Of a stretch of DNA of 64,000 nt, positions 45,288-57,547 are shown piece by piece (position 1 is the stretch's first letter; every line of letters begins with the position of its first letter). A model generated the notes under the pieces. That model was not told the origin of the DNA, did no database searches, and was given only the letters and a program-made list of their open reading frames with translations. The translations under genes were made by a program, and so were the position numbers. Source of the DNA: Gigantopelta aegis (lineage: Eukaryota; Mollusca; Gastropoda; Neomphalida; Peltospiridae); contig NC_054703.1 of NCBI RefSeq assembly GCF_016097555.1, positions 39,969,130 through 40,033,129 on the forward strand, written 5' to 3'.

Positions 45288-48200
45288 AATGATGCTTAAT
45301 GTATACATATAGTACTACAATCAGCTTAATGTATACATATAGTACTACAATCAGCTTAATGTATACATATAGTACTACAATCAGCTTAATGTATACATAT
45401 AGTACTACAATCAGCTTAATGTATATACATATAGTACTACAATCAGCTTAATGTATACATATAGTACTACAATCAGCTTAATGTATACATATAGTACTAC
45501 AATCAGCTTAATGTATACATATAGTACTACAATCAGCTTAATGTATATACATATAGTACTACAATCAGCTTAATGTATACATATAGTACTACAATCAGCT
45601 TAATGTATATACATATAGTACTACAATCAGCTTAATGTATATACATATAGTACTACAATCAGCTTAATGTATACATATAGTACTACAATCAGCTTAATGT
45701 ATATACATATAGTACTACAATCAGCTTAATGTATATACATATAGTACTACAATCAGCTTAATGTATACATATAGTACTACAATCAGCTTAATGTATATAC
45801 ATATAGTACTACAATCTGCTTAATGTATACATATAGTACTACAATCAGCTTAATGTATACATATAGTACTACAATCAGCTTAATGTATACATATAGTACT
45901 ACAATCAGCTTAATGTATACATATAGTACTACAATCAGCTTAATGTATACATATAGTACTACAATCAGCTTAATGTATATACATATAGTACTACAATCAG
46001 CTTAATGTATACATATAGTACTACAATCTATTAATGTATACATATAGTACTACAATCAGCTTAATGTATATACATATAGTACTACAATCAGCTTAATGTA
46101 TATACATATAGTACTACAATCAGCTTAATGTATACATATAGTACTACAATCAGCTTAATGTATACATATAGTACTACAATCAGCTTAATGTATACATATA
46201 GTACTACAATCTGCTTAATGTATACATATAGTACTACAATCAACTTAATGTATACATATAGTACTACAATCAGCTTAATGTATACATATAGTACTACAAT
46301 CAGCTTAATGTATATACATATAGTACTACAATCTATTAATGTATACATATAGTACTACAATCAGCTTAATGTATACATATAGTACTACAATCAGCTTAAT
46401 GTATACATATAGTACTACAATCAGCTTAATGTATATACATATAGTACTACAATCAGCTTAATGTATATACATATAGTACTACAATCAGCTTAATGTATAC
46501 ATATAGTACTACAATCAGCTTAATGTATATACATATAGTACTACAATCAGCTTAATGTATACATATAGTACTACAATCAGCTTAATGTATATACATATAG
46601 TACTACAATCAGCTTAATGAATATACATATAGTACTACAATCAGCTTAATGTATACATATAGTACTACAATCAGCTTAATGTATATACATATAGTACTAC
46701 AATCAGCTTAATGTATATACATATAGTACTACAATCAGCTTAATGTATACATATAGTACTACAATCAGCTTAATGTATATACATATAGTACTACAATCAG
46801 CTTAATGTATATACATATAGTACTACAATCAGCTTAATGTATACATATAGTACTACAATCAGCTTAATGTATACATATAGTACTACAATCAGCTTAATGT
46901 ATATACATATAGTACTACAATCAGCTTAATGTATACATATAGTACTACAATCTGCTTAATGTATACATATAGTACTACAATCAGCTTAATGTATATACAT
47001 ATAGTACTACAATCAGCTTAATGTATACATATAGTACTACAATCAGCTTAATGTATACATATAGTACTACAATCTGCTTAATATATACATATAGTACTAC
47101 AATCAGCTTAATGTATATACATATAGTACTACAATCAGCTTAATGTATATACATATAGTACTACAATCAGCTTAATGTATACATATAGTACTACAATCAG
47201 CTTAATGTATACATATAGTACTACAATCAGCTTAATGTATATACATATAGTACTACAATCAGCTTAATGTATACATATAGTACTACAATCTGCTTAATGT
47301 ATATATATAGTACTACAATCAGCTTAATGTATATATATATAGTACTACAATCAGCTTAATGTATACATATAGTACTACAATCAGCTTAATGTATACATAT
47401 AGTACTACAATCTGCTTAATGTATACATATAGTACTACAATCAGCTTAATGTATACATATAGTACTACAATCAGCTTAATGTATATACATATAGAACTAC
47501 AATCAACTTAATGTATACATATAGTACTACAATCTGCTTAATGTGTATACATATAGTACTACAATCAGCTTAATGTATACATATAGTACTACAATCAGCT
47601 TAATGTATACATATAGTACTACAATCAGCTTAATGTATATACATATAGTACTACAATCAGCTTATGTATATACATATAGTACTACAATCAGCTTAATGTA
47701 TATACATATAGTACTACAATCAACTTAATGTATATACATATAGTACTACAATCAGCTTAATGTATACATATAGTACTACAATCTGCTTAATGTATACATA
47801 TAGTACTACAATCAGCTTAATGTATATACATATAGTACTACAATCAGCTTAATGTATATACATATAGTACTACAATCAGCTTAATGTATACATATAGTAC
47901 TACAATCAGCTTAATGTATACATATAGTACTACAATCTGCTTAATGTATATACATATTGTACTACAATCAGCTTAATGTATATACATATAGTACTACAAT
48001 CAGCTTAATGTATATACATATAGTACTACAATCAGCTTAATGTATACATATAGTACTACAATCTGCTTAATGTATACATATAGTACTACAATCAGCTTAA
48101 TGTATACATATAGTACTACAATCAGCTTAATGTATATACATATAGTACTACAATCAGCTTAATGTATACATATAGTACTACAATCAGCTTAATGTATACA

Positions 48201-51200
48201 TATAGTACTACAATCTGCTTAATGTATACATATAGTACTACAATCAGCTTAATGTATACATATAGTACTACAATCAGCTTAATGTATACATATAGTACTA
48301 CAATCTATTAATGTATACATATAGTACTACAATCAGCTTAATGTATACATATAGTACTACAATCAGCTTAATGTATATACATATAGTACTACAATCAGCT
48401 TAATGTATACATATAGTACTACAATCAGCTTAATGTATATACATATAGTACTACAATCAGCTTAATGTATACATATAGTACTACAATCTATTAATGTATA
48501 CATATAGTACTACAATCAGCTTAATGTATATACATATAGTACTACAATCAGCTTAATGTATATACATATAGTACTACAATCAGCTTAATGTATACATATA
48601 GTACTACAATCAGCTTAATGTATACATATAGTACTACAATCAGCTTAATGTATATACATATAGTACTACAATCTGCTTAATGTATACATATAGTACTACA
48701 ATCAGCTTAATGTATACATATAGTACTACAATCAGCTTAATGTATACATATAGTACTATAATCAGCTTAATGTATACATATAGTACTACAATCTATTAAT
48801 GTATACATATAGTACTACAATCTGCTTAATGTATACATATAGTACTACAATCAGCTTAATGTATACATATAGTACTATAATCAGCTTAATGTATATACAT
48901 ATAGTACTACAATCAGCTTAATGTATATACATATAGTACTACAATCAGCTTAATGTATACATATAGTACTACAATCAGCTTAATGTATATACATATAGTA
49001 CTACAATCAGCTTAATGTATACATATAGTACTACAATCAGCTTAATGTATATACATATAGTACTACAATCAGCTTAATGAATATACATATAGTACTACAA
49101 TCAGCTTAATGTATACATATAGTACTACAATCAGCTTAATGTATATACATATAGTACTACAATCAGCTTAATGTATATACATATAGTACTACAATCAGCT
49201 TAATGTATATACATATAGTACTACAATCAGCTTAATGTATATACATATAGTACTACAATCAGCTTAATGTATATACATATAGTACTACAATCAGCTTAAT
49301 GTATACATATAGTACTACAATCAGCTTAATGTATACATATAGTACTACAATCAGCTTAATGTATATACATATAGTACTACAATCAGCTTAATGTATACAT
49401 ATAGTACTACAATCTGCTTAATGTATACATATAGTACTACAATCAGCTTAATGTATATACATATAGTACTACAATCAGCTTAATGTATACATATAGTACT
49501 ACAATCAGCTTAATGTATACATATAGTACTACAATCTGCTTAATGTATACATATAGTACTACAATCAGCTTAATGTATATACATATAGTACTACAATCAG
49601 CTTAATGTATATACATATAGTACTACAATCAGCTTAATGTATACATATAGTACTACAATCAGCTTAATGTATACATATAGTACTACAATCAGCTTAATGT
49701 ATATACATATAGTACTACAATCAGCTTAATGTATACATATAGTACTACAATCTGCTTAATGTATATATATAGTACTACAATCAGCTTAATGTATATATAT
49801 ATAGTACTACAATCAGCTTAATGTATACATATAGTACTACAATCAGCTTAATGTATACATATAGTACTACAATCTGCTTAATGTATACATATAGTACTAC
49901 AATCAGCTTAATGTATACATATAGTACTACAATCAGCTTAATGTATATACATATAGAACTACAATCAACTTAATGTATACATATAGTACTACAATCTGCT
50001 TAATGTGTATACATATAGTACTACAATCAGCTTAATGTATACATATAGTACTACAATCAGCTTAATGTATACATATAGTACTACAATCAGCTTAATGTAT
50101 ATACATATAGTACTACAATCAGCTTATGTATATACATATAGTACTACAATCAGCTTAATGTATATACATATAGTACTACAATCAACTTAATGTATATACA
50201 TATAGTACTACAATCAGCTTAATGTATACATATAGTACTACAATCTGCTTAATGTATACATATAGTACTACAATCAGCTTAATGTATATACATATAGTAC
50301 TACAATCAGCTTAATGTATATACATATAGTACTACAATCAGCTTAATGTATACATATAGTACTACAATCAGCTTAATGTATACATATAGTACTGCAATCA
50401 GATTAATGTATATACATATAGTACTACAATCAGCTTAATGTATATACATATAGTACTACAATCAACTTAATGTATATACATATAGTACTACAATCAGCTT
50501 AATGTATACATATAGTACTACAATCTGCTTAATGTATACATATAGTACTACAATCAGCTTAATGTATACATATAGTACTACAATCAGCTTAATGTATATA
50601 CATATAGTACTACAATCAGCTTAATGTATACATATAGTACTACAATCTGCTTAATGTATACATATAGTACTACAATCTGCTTAATGTATACATATAGTAC
50701 TACAATCAGCTTAAAGTATACATATAGTACTACAATCAGCTTAATGTATACATATAGTACTACAATCTATTAATGTATACATATAGTACTACAATCAGCT
50801 TAATGTATACATATAGTACTACAATCTATTAATGTATACATATAGTACTACAATCAGCTTAATGTATACATATAGTACTACAATCAGCTTAATGTATATA
50901 CATATAGTACTACAATCTGCTTAATGTATACATATAGTACTACAATCTGCTTAATGTATACATATAGTACTACAATCAGCTTAATGTATACATATAGTAC
51001 TACAATCAGCTTAATGTATACATATAGTACTACAATCTATTAATGTATACATATAGTACTACAATCTGCTTAATGTATACATATAGTACTACAATCTATT
51101 AATGTATACATATAGTACTACAATCTATTAATGTATACATATAGTACTACAATCAGCTTAATGTATACATATAGTACTACAATCAGCTTAATGTATACAT
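45288..51200. repeat. 30/32-bp satellite, 5.9 kb (~190 copies)
   Basis: The unit CAGCTTAATGTATACATATA then GTACTACAAT (30 bp) alternates with a 32-bp form carrying one more TA (GTATATACAT). Marker variants (CTGCTTAATG, CTATTAATG, AATGAATATAC, TAGAACTAC, CAGCTTATG) show that about 46330-47935 was duplicated as a block to about 48790-50395, an offset of 2460-2462 bp. It lies within the predicted intron of ZNF 41196-42320. Tyr/Thr-rich frames in it are repeat artefacts. Confidence 0.96.
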
Positions 51201-51664
51201 CTGCCACTCACCAAATTCGCCAAATGCAAATTTCAGGAACACTTGGCGAATTATATTTTGATTTGGCGAAAACATTTCATGTAATAATTGGTATTTTGTT
51301 GAAAAATAACAGTGCATTTTGCATATTTGAAGATAATTTGGTGAATTAAGGTTGTTTAAATTGCATATAAAAAAAAATAGTGTGGGGGGGGGGGGTCTTT
51401 TTTTTTTTTTTTTTTTTTTTTTGGTTTTAAATCTAGACAAGTGTTAGCGACTTTTGTTTGGGTTTTTAGTTTCTTCTTTTTAAAACAAAAAACAAACACT
51501 CTGCTTAGTCCGATCACTTGTTCTGTTTCGATTATGACACAATCTAACAATTATAATGTCTAACAATAGCAAATAATAAAATACACGTCTCTGATCAAAA
51601 ATAGACAATATATACAAGTTACGGAGAAACATGTCATACGTACGAGAATAATTCGTAGTTTATA
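51201..51664. other. No gene; poly-G and poly-T tract
   Basis: The region after the satellite contains TTCGCCAAATGCAAATTTCA and GGCGAATTATATTTTGATTT. A G-run and T-run lie at about 51385-51422. No gene or named transposon was recognised. Confidence 0.45.
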
Positions 51665-52740
51665 AATCAAAAACGCATAAAATTGTTACAATAAAATGAA
51701 TAAACCTACCGAACAAAAATCGGTTCAACACAAAGGAAACGGCCATGAGAAACCTATTCCAACCTATTGTTCGGACTATAATATTCTTTGATGTGCGGAC
51801 TGAGACTACTTATTTTCCACTGTTCGGACATAATCTGCCAGACATTAAATGAACTGACCCTAGCTTCAACCCATGAAAACAGACACTAAGTTTAGTTAAT
51901 ATATGTACAAACCTGCAACACTTTTTGATAAAGTTACAACAGAGTGAAACAAGAGTCTGTGTCGTTGAAATGGTGAAATTATCTTTAAAATAGACTAAAA
52001 CTTGTCCCCATAAGGGCCATAACCGTTACTTCTTAGACGCACGTGCGTTTTTTAAAACATGAAACATGCATTTAGTGATATTAAAAAACACCAGGATGAC
52101 CAGAAACACTTTGGATCTGCGAAAATGGATAATCTAAAACAATTTTTTTTTTTTAATTTAATTATTATTATTATTTTTAATCTAAATAATATCTGATTTC
52201 AGTTATACAAAAATTGGGCTCCACTAGTGCAAAATACGCCCATGTTTAAAAACTAGGATAAGTCACGTTAAGGGACAAACCGTAGTTTTAAAATACTTAG
52301 ACAATCATATTGTTTCACTATTAGAGCCATTTCCGTGCAACCGAAGTGTTGCTGGTCATCCTGGTGTTTCTAGTACCACAACATGCATTTTTATTTTATT
52401 TTTTTAAACGCGCGTGCGTCTGAGAAGTAACGGTTATGTAGACGCATTTTAATCTATTTTTAAGGATATTTCAACGTCACAGACTCTTGTTTCACTCTGT
52501 TGTATCCAAATGTGTTACAGGTTTGTAAATTAACCAAACATTGGACATGTGTCAATTTATTACCCGTTTATTCAAGGCATGATTTCGGCTATTGAAACAA
52601 GATATTTATTGACTGATTCTGCGCCAACTAATCTACGCATTGGACATGTGTCAATTTATTACCCGTTTATTCAAGGCATGATTTCGCCTATTGAAACAAG
52701 ATATTTACTGACCGATTCTGCGCCAACTAGTCTACGCACT
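51665..52740 (-). promoter_or_regulatory. Conserved upstream block of ZNF 41196-42320 (copy d), split by MITEs
   Basis: The proximal part (51665-51844), read on the minus strand, has TGTCCGAACAGTGG, AGTCTCAGTCCGCACATCAA, AATATTATAGTCCGAACAAT, TCATGGCCGTTTCCTTTGTG and the donor-like GTTCGGTAGGTTTATT. The distal part (52541-52740: TTTATTCAAGGCATGATTTC, GGCTATTGAAACAAGATATT) is duplicated in a 99-bp tandem. An inverted pair of MITE L (51845-52540) separates them. The block lies about 9.4 kb upstream of the start codon, the satellite and SINEs accounting for the distance. Confidence 0.6.
51845..52540. mobile_element. Two MITE L copies head to head, sharing a TTAA
   Basis: Copy 1 (51845-52271, +) and copy 2 (52268-52540, -) carry the same text in opposite orientation (AACACCAGGATGACCAGAAA and its complement, GTGAAACAAGAGTCTGTG and its complement), meeting at TTAA 52268-52271. 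Copy 2 lacks its outer part. Together they form an imperfect palindrome of nearly 700 bp. Confidence 0.82.
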
Positions 52741-52825
52741 GGACATGTGTCAATTTATTAATTGTGTCAAAACACATTTATAATTATTACCATATACTGT
52801 TTTTACTATGACTATTATATTAAGA

Positions 52826-53628
52826 TTTGTTTTATTATTATTCGCAATGGTCTAACCGAGAGTAACTAAAGTTTGAACTTTGTTTTATTATTATTCGCAA
52901 TGGTCTAACCGAGAGTAACTAAAGTTTGAACTTTGTTTTATTATTATTCGCAATGGTCTAACCGAGATTAACTAAAGTTTGAACTTTGTTTTATTATTAT
53001 TCACAATGGTCTAACCGAGAGTAACTAAAGTTTGAACTTTGTTTTATTATTATTCACAATGGTCTAACCGAGAGTAACTAAAGTTTGAACTTTGTTTTAT
53101 TATTATTCACAATGGTCTAACCGAGAGTAACTAAAGTTTGAACTTTGTTTTATTATTATTCACAATGGTCTAACCGAGAGTAACTAAAGTTTGAAATTTG
53201 TTTTATTATTATTCGCAATGGTCTAACCGAGAGTAATTAAAGTTTGAACTTTGTTTTATTATTATTCACAATGGTCTAACCGAGAGTAACTAAAGTTTGA
53301 ACTTTGTTTTATTTATTATTCGCAATGGTCTAACCGAGAGTAACTAAAGTTTGAACTTTGTTTTATTTATTATTCGCAATGGTCTAACCGAGAGTAACTA
53401 AAGTTTGAACTTTGTTTTATTTATTATTCGCAATGGTCTAACCGAGAGTAACTAAAGTTTGAACTTTGTTTTATTATTATTCACAATGGTCTAACCGAGA
53501 GTAACTAAAGTTTGAACTTTGTTTTATTATTATTCACAATGGTCTAACCGAGAGTAACTAAAGTTTGAACTTTGTTTTATTATTATTCACAATGGTCTAA
53601 CCGAGAGTAACTAAAGTTTGAACTTTGT
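52826..53628. repeat. 53-bp tandem array abutting a SINE tail (~15 copies)
   Basis: The unit is GAACTTTGTTTTATTATTAT then TCGCAATGGTCTAACCGAGA then GTAACTAAAGTTT (53 bp, a few 54). The last unit runs directly into the SINE B tail (TTGTTTTATTTAACGATACC), and its TTTGTTTTATT portion matches that tail, so the array probably grew from the SINE edge. Confidence 0.93.
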
Positions 53629-54365
53629 TTTATTTAACGATACCGTTAGAACACATTGATTTATTAATCATCGGCTATTGGATGTTAAACATTTGGTAAT
53701 TTTGACATATAGTCGTATATGATTTATTAATCATCGGCTATTGGATGTTAAACATTTGGTAATTTTGACATATAATTGTTTTTCGATTACTGGCAGGGGA
53801 TCTTTTATATATACCATCCCATAGGCAGGATAGCACATACCACGGCCTTTCATATACTAGTATTTGTGCACTGGCTGGGACGAGAAAGAGCCCAAATAGG
53901 TCCACCGACCGCGCATCAAGCGAGCGCTTTATCACTGGGCTACGTCCCGTCACGTGATAATTAATATAGTAAGATGTTTTCATTTTTATTTATAATTAAA
54001 GCTTGTTTTGCTTAATGACACCACCACATCACATTGTTTTACTAATCATCTTTGACTCGTGTCTTAGAGGAAACCCGCTATATTTTCCCAATAGCCAGTG
54101 CAGAACTTTATTACACCCAGGCCGTTAGGCAACGGAGTATGGGGAAACATGAACAAATACATAATATACGTCTGGTATACCAAAAGCCGTGGTATGTACT
54201 ATTCTGTTTATGGGATGGTGAATATAAAAGATCCCTTCGTACTAATGGAAAAAATGTAGCGCGATTCCTCTAAAATACTACGTTAGAATTACCAAATATT
54301 TGACATCAAATAGCCGATGGTTAATAAATCAATATTCTCTAGTGGTGTCGTTAACCAAAAACCTT
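53629..54365. mobile_element. SINE B fragments, partly duplicated
   Basis: A minus-strand SINE B tail carries an internal direct duplication (ATTTATTAATCATCGGCTAT at about 53659 and 53722) and continues to its head at 53950. A second reverse tail fragment follows at 53995-54090. About 54170-54365 is a plus-strand B copy ending ATTCTCTAGTGGTGTCGTTA. Confidence 0.77.
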
Positions 54366-54412
54366 TTAACACAACTGTCGAACACAAAAGGATCACCCTA
54401 ACAAACATTCAC

Positions 54413-54432
54413 ACACGCGCGCGCGCGCGTGT

Positions 54433-54462
<30 letters not shown>
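54413..54462. repeat. (CG)n(AC)n microsatellite
   Basis: A CACACGCGCGCGCG run is followed by (CA)n over about 50 bp. Confidence 0.93.
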
Positions 54463-54464
<2 letters not shown>

Positions 54465-54689
54465 AACAAGTGAATAGTCGGTGATATTTTGCCAACAGAT
54501 ATTGTCAGGGTTTGGATTAGAACCAATCTGATTAAAACTAGCTCCATTGGGTAGACCAGTGGGCTACAACAAGGATCAGTCTGTTTTTATTCTTGTCCAC
54601 ATCTATATAAATAAAGGTAAAAATATGGCTTGTGCCCCTCCCCCACCCGTTCTATTGAAGCTAGGAATCCCCACTATGGAAGATATGAT

Positions 54690-55045
54690 CCACATAAGCG
54701 TACGAGTCAGGGGGCGGGCGGGGAGCAACTACCCCCCCCCCCCCCCCTCCACTAGTTCTGGAGAAAAACCTCAAATTCGGCCAAAAATGATAGATATTCG
54801 GGCAAGATGTGCTAAACCCGAGACCTTTTAACAATGCATTTTTAAATCATTTTACCCTTGAAATTAGTTGTAATCCGTGTAAACGTACGTAATACTTCGT
54901 TTGTAACCACTTACAGCCGTTTTATAGTAATGCTAATATAAATAAATGTTGTTACCCAGATTCGGGAAATTTTCGTTTAATTCGGGCAAAAATAAGCTTC
55001 CCCCCCCCCCCCCCTACAATAATTGGAGCCCGTACGCCTATGATG
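54690..55045. mobile_element. MITE family H, second copy
   Basis: CATAAGCGTACGAGTCAGGG on the left faces GAGCCCGTACGCCTATGATG on the right. The core shares GATATTCGGGCAAGATGTGC and AAATTAGTTGTAATCCGTG with 12202-12885. It has two poly-C tracts and no coding capacity. Confidence 0.82.
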
Positions 55046-55224
55046 ACCCTCCCCCAGTTCCTCCTGTAGAGGGTGTGCCTCCCCTCCATTCAAGATATCG
55101 TTCCTACGGGCTTGTCTAGTGGGTTGGGGGGAGGGAGGGGTGTCACATGCGCCTGTGAAAATGAAGAAAGAAAGGTGAAAAAAACAAAAAACATGTTAAG
55201 TATTAACAATCTGTTTACTGATAT
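55046..55224. other. Unassigned spacer
   Basis: C- and G-rich text (CCCTCCCCCAGTTCCTCCTG, GGTTGGGGGGAGGGAGGGGT) with no gene recognised. Confidence 0.4.
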
Positions 55225-55546
55225 TTACTACAGACAGTGAATAATACTGCATTATCAACAAACACACATCACAAAATCAAAAACATTCTGTGCACAAAAC
55301 ACATCACACAATCTTACCACCAGCATAAACCGATATTAAAACTGTCAGTAAAGTATTGTGTGCAATTCTTCAAATCTGAAAAATCTCATCAACAGCATAC
55401 AATATACTTAAGCTGTAACTGTTAATAAACCATTTTGAGCCCACCAAACATCCCACATGTGAAAATCGTATCATCAGCATAAAATATGTTTAAGCTTTGT
55501 TAATAAAACAGTTTGAGCTCAACAAACATTTCATATCTGACAATCT

Positions 55547-55547
<1 letters not shown>

Positions 55548-55596
<49 letters not shown>

Positions 55597-56807
55597 ATTT
55601 TTATTTCAGATCAGTAATCCATAAAACATTTAAATATCACATACAAAACTGATTACATAATATACAGCAGCTTGTGCCAGCGATTTACACATACAGATTT
55701 GACGTACACAGTTGTACACCGCAGGTGGGCAAGTAGGTCGTTTGAAGTTGTTTCGATTCTGCTCTTCAGCGAATATGCTGTTTAGCTAAGTAAAGCGCCA
55801 AAGATTTTTACTCGATGGCAGACAAACATCTTGCTGGCACTGTATGGCCGTCGTTGTCCGACCATCCATCGGTATGCATTATTATAACATATGTTAAGAT
55901 CCTTCATGGTATCCTGTGTAAATTTCACTCATAATGCACCCGCGTACAAATTACTACAATAACTCACAAATAATTGTGTTTCAACAGATTCTGAACATTT
56001 TGCAAATCGCCGCAACAACATGTTTGCACGTACACAAAGGGCTCTATACTGTCGTTTAATGTCTTTGTCGTTTTTCAGACCGGCCTCGGTGGCGTCGTGG
56101 CAGGCCATCGGTCTACAGGCTGGTAGGTACTGGGTTCGGATCCCAGTCGAGGCATGGAATTTTTAATCCAGATACGACTCTAAACCCCGAGTGAGTGCTC
56201 CGCAAGGCTCAATGGGTAGGTGTAAACCACTTGCACCGACCAGTGATCCATAACTGGTTCAACAAAGGCCATGGTTTGTGCTATCCTGCCTGTGGGAAGC
56301 GCAAATAAAAGATCCCTTGCTGCCTGTCGTAAAAGAGTAGCCTATGTGGCGACAGCGGGTTTCCTCTAAAAAAATATCTGTGTGGTCCTTAACCATATGT
56401 CTGACGCCATATAACCGTAAATAAAATGTGTTGAGTGCGTCGTTAAATAAACACTTCTTTCTTATCGTTTTTCATGTTTTTGCATATAATATGACCTAGA
56501 TATTTATAGTTGTCAACAAATTTCAGTACATCACCACACAAATATATCGAAGGCACATTGATCAACTTCAGAGTTTCTGGCTCAATACACATACAAACAG
56601 TTTTCATTGTATTATATATAATATCATAACCTTCTGCAAATTTCTCGCAAATCGTTAACATTTTTCTTAATGCAGAAATAGATGGGCAACGAAGTGACAT
56701 ATCATCAGCAAAACTGAAGTTATTTACAAACACCCCACCAATATTACACCCAACTGCACATTTCGACAACTGTTGATTACGGTCATCAATATATATATTA
56801 AATAATA
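55548..56807 (-). mobile_element. 5'-truncated LINE with reverse transcriptase remnant
   Basis: On the minus strand an RT-like frame reads LLFNIYIDDRNQQLS, then NNFSFADDMSLRCPSISALR (FADDM resembles the RT catalytic YxDD-type motif), then DNYKYLGHIICKNMKNDK. After a SINE insertion (56078-56464) it continues RQYRALCVRANMLLRRFAKC and then decays with stops. It ends in an (AAT)n tail at 55548-55595. The endonuclease and the first half of RT are missing, which is typical 5' truncation. The class is a non-LTR retrotransposon; I cannot decide between clades. Confidence 0.83.
56078..56464 (+). mobile_element. SINE family C with A-type tail, inside the LINE
   Basis: The head ACCGGCCTCGGTGGCGTCGT and GGTTCGGATCCCAGTCGAGG (B-box-like) is followed by the C core (CACTTGCACCGACCAGTGAT) and the A tail (GTTGAGTGCGTCGTTAAATA). 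TCGTTTTTCA occurs at 56068-56077 and 56465-56474 as the target duplication. Confidence 0.86.
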
Positions 56808-57130
56808 AGCTTAAAATATGTTTAAGCTTGAACTGATAATAAAACATTTTGAGCTCACCAAACATTCCACATCTGAATATCTTATAATCAGCTTAAAATG
56901 TGTTTAAGCTCTAACTGTTGATACATACATTTTGAGCCCACCAAACATTTCTTACTTGAATTTGTTATCAACAGCATTCAATATATTTAAGCTCGAACTG
57001 AAAGTAAAACATTTTGAGCTCACCAAACATTCCTCAGTTAAAATGTTTATCAACAGCATAAAACATATTTAAGCTCCAACAGTTAATAAAACTCACCAAA
57101 CAATTCGATATTTTCAGCAGCATTAAATAG

Positions 57131-57417
57131 CATTATACTTTTTTTTATGAAGCTTTTTTCTTTACTTTTAGGTATACAGGTCAGAGAACCGTAGCTAGCG
57201 GGGTGGGATTTGGTTGGGTGTTTTTTTTAATTCCCAAAACAATTTACTGGTTATTAATATTGACGTTTTAAGTGTGTAAGCTCCATGAAATGGTTGTAAA
57301 CTGGTATTTCAGAGCCTCTAGATTGCACCTTCCATGCTCGTTCGTTCCAAGAATTCATCTGTCCCCCCAAAAAAAACCCCAAAAAACCTAACAACAACAC
57401 CAAACAAAAAACCAAAC

Positions 57418-57449
<32 letters not shown>

Positions 57450-57547
57450 AAAAAAAAAAAAAAAAAACCCAAAAAAAACCCACATAGCTGCGGGCCTGAA
57501 GGTGTAATTAATATGGTCTTTTAAGCAGGAACTCAGTGTTAAACGTT
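57131..57547. other. No gene; poly-C/poly-A tract and broken finger tail
   Basis: A C-run and A-run at about 57420-57478 dominate. Just left of the ZNF stop, 57487-57547 on the minus strand holds the out-of-frame remainder of an eighth finger (VCETFNTEFLLKRP). Confidence 0.6.

Larger units (their letters stand above)
55225..57130. repeat. ~85-bp tandem repeat J, split by a LINE
   Basis: Diverged copies share AACATTTTGAGCTCACCAAA, CATTCCACATCTGA, ATCTTATAATCAGC and AAAATATGTTTAAGCTCTAA. They occupy 55225-55547 and 56808-57130, downstream of ZNF 57548-58498. The LINE fills the gap, so the repeat is older than the LINE insertion. Confidence 0.75.

Noticed and set aside
45823-51349. Tyr/Thr/Ile-rich frames in the 30/32-bp satellite
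   Set aside because: They are stop-free only where several 30-bp units run together and are broken by 32-bp units.
54547-54831. A 94-codon plus-strand frame
   Set aside because: It overlaps the MITE H end and a poly-C tract and shows no domain.
56443-56865. A 140-codon host gene on the minus strand
   Set aside because: Its content is a reverse transcriptase fragment (FADDM) continuous with a LINE 3' end, and its first residues come from the SINE/LINE junction.
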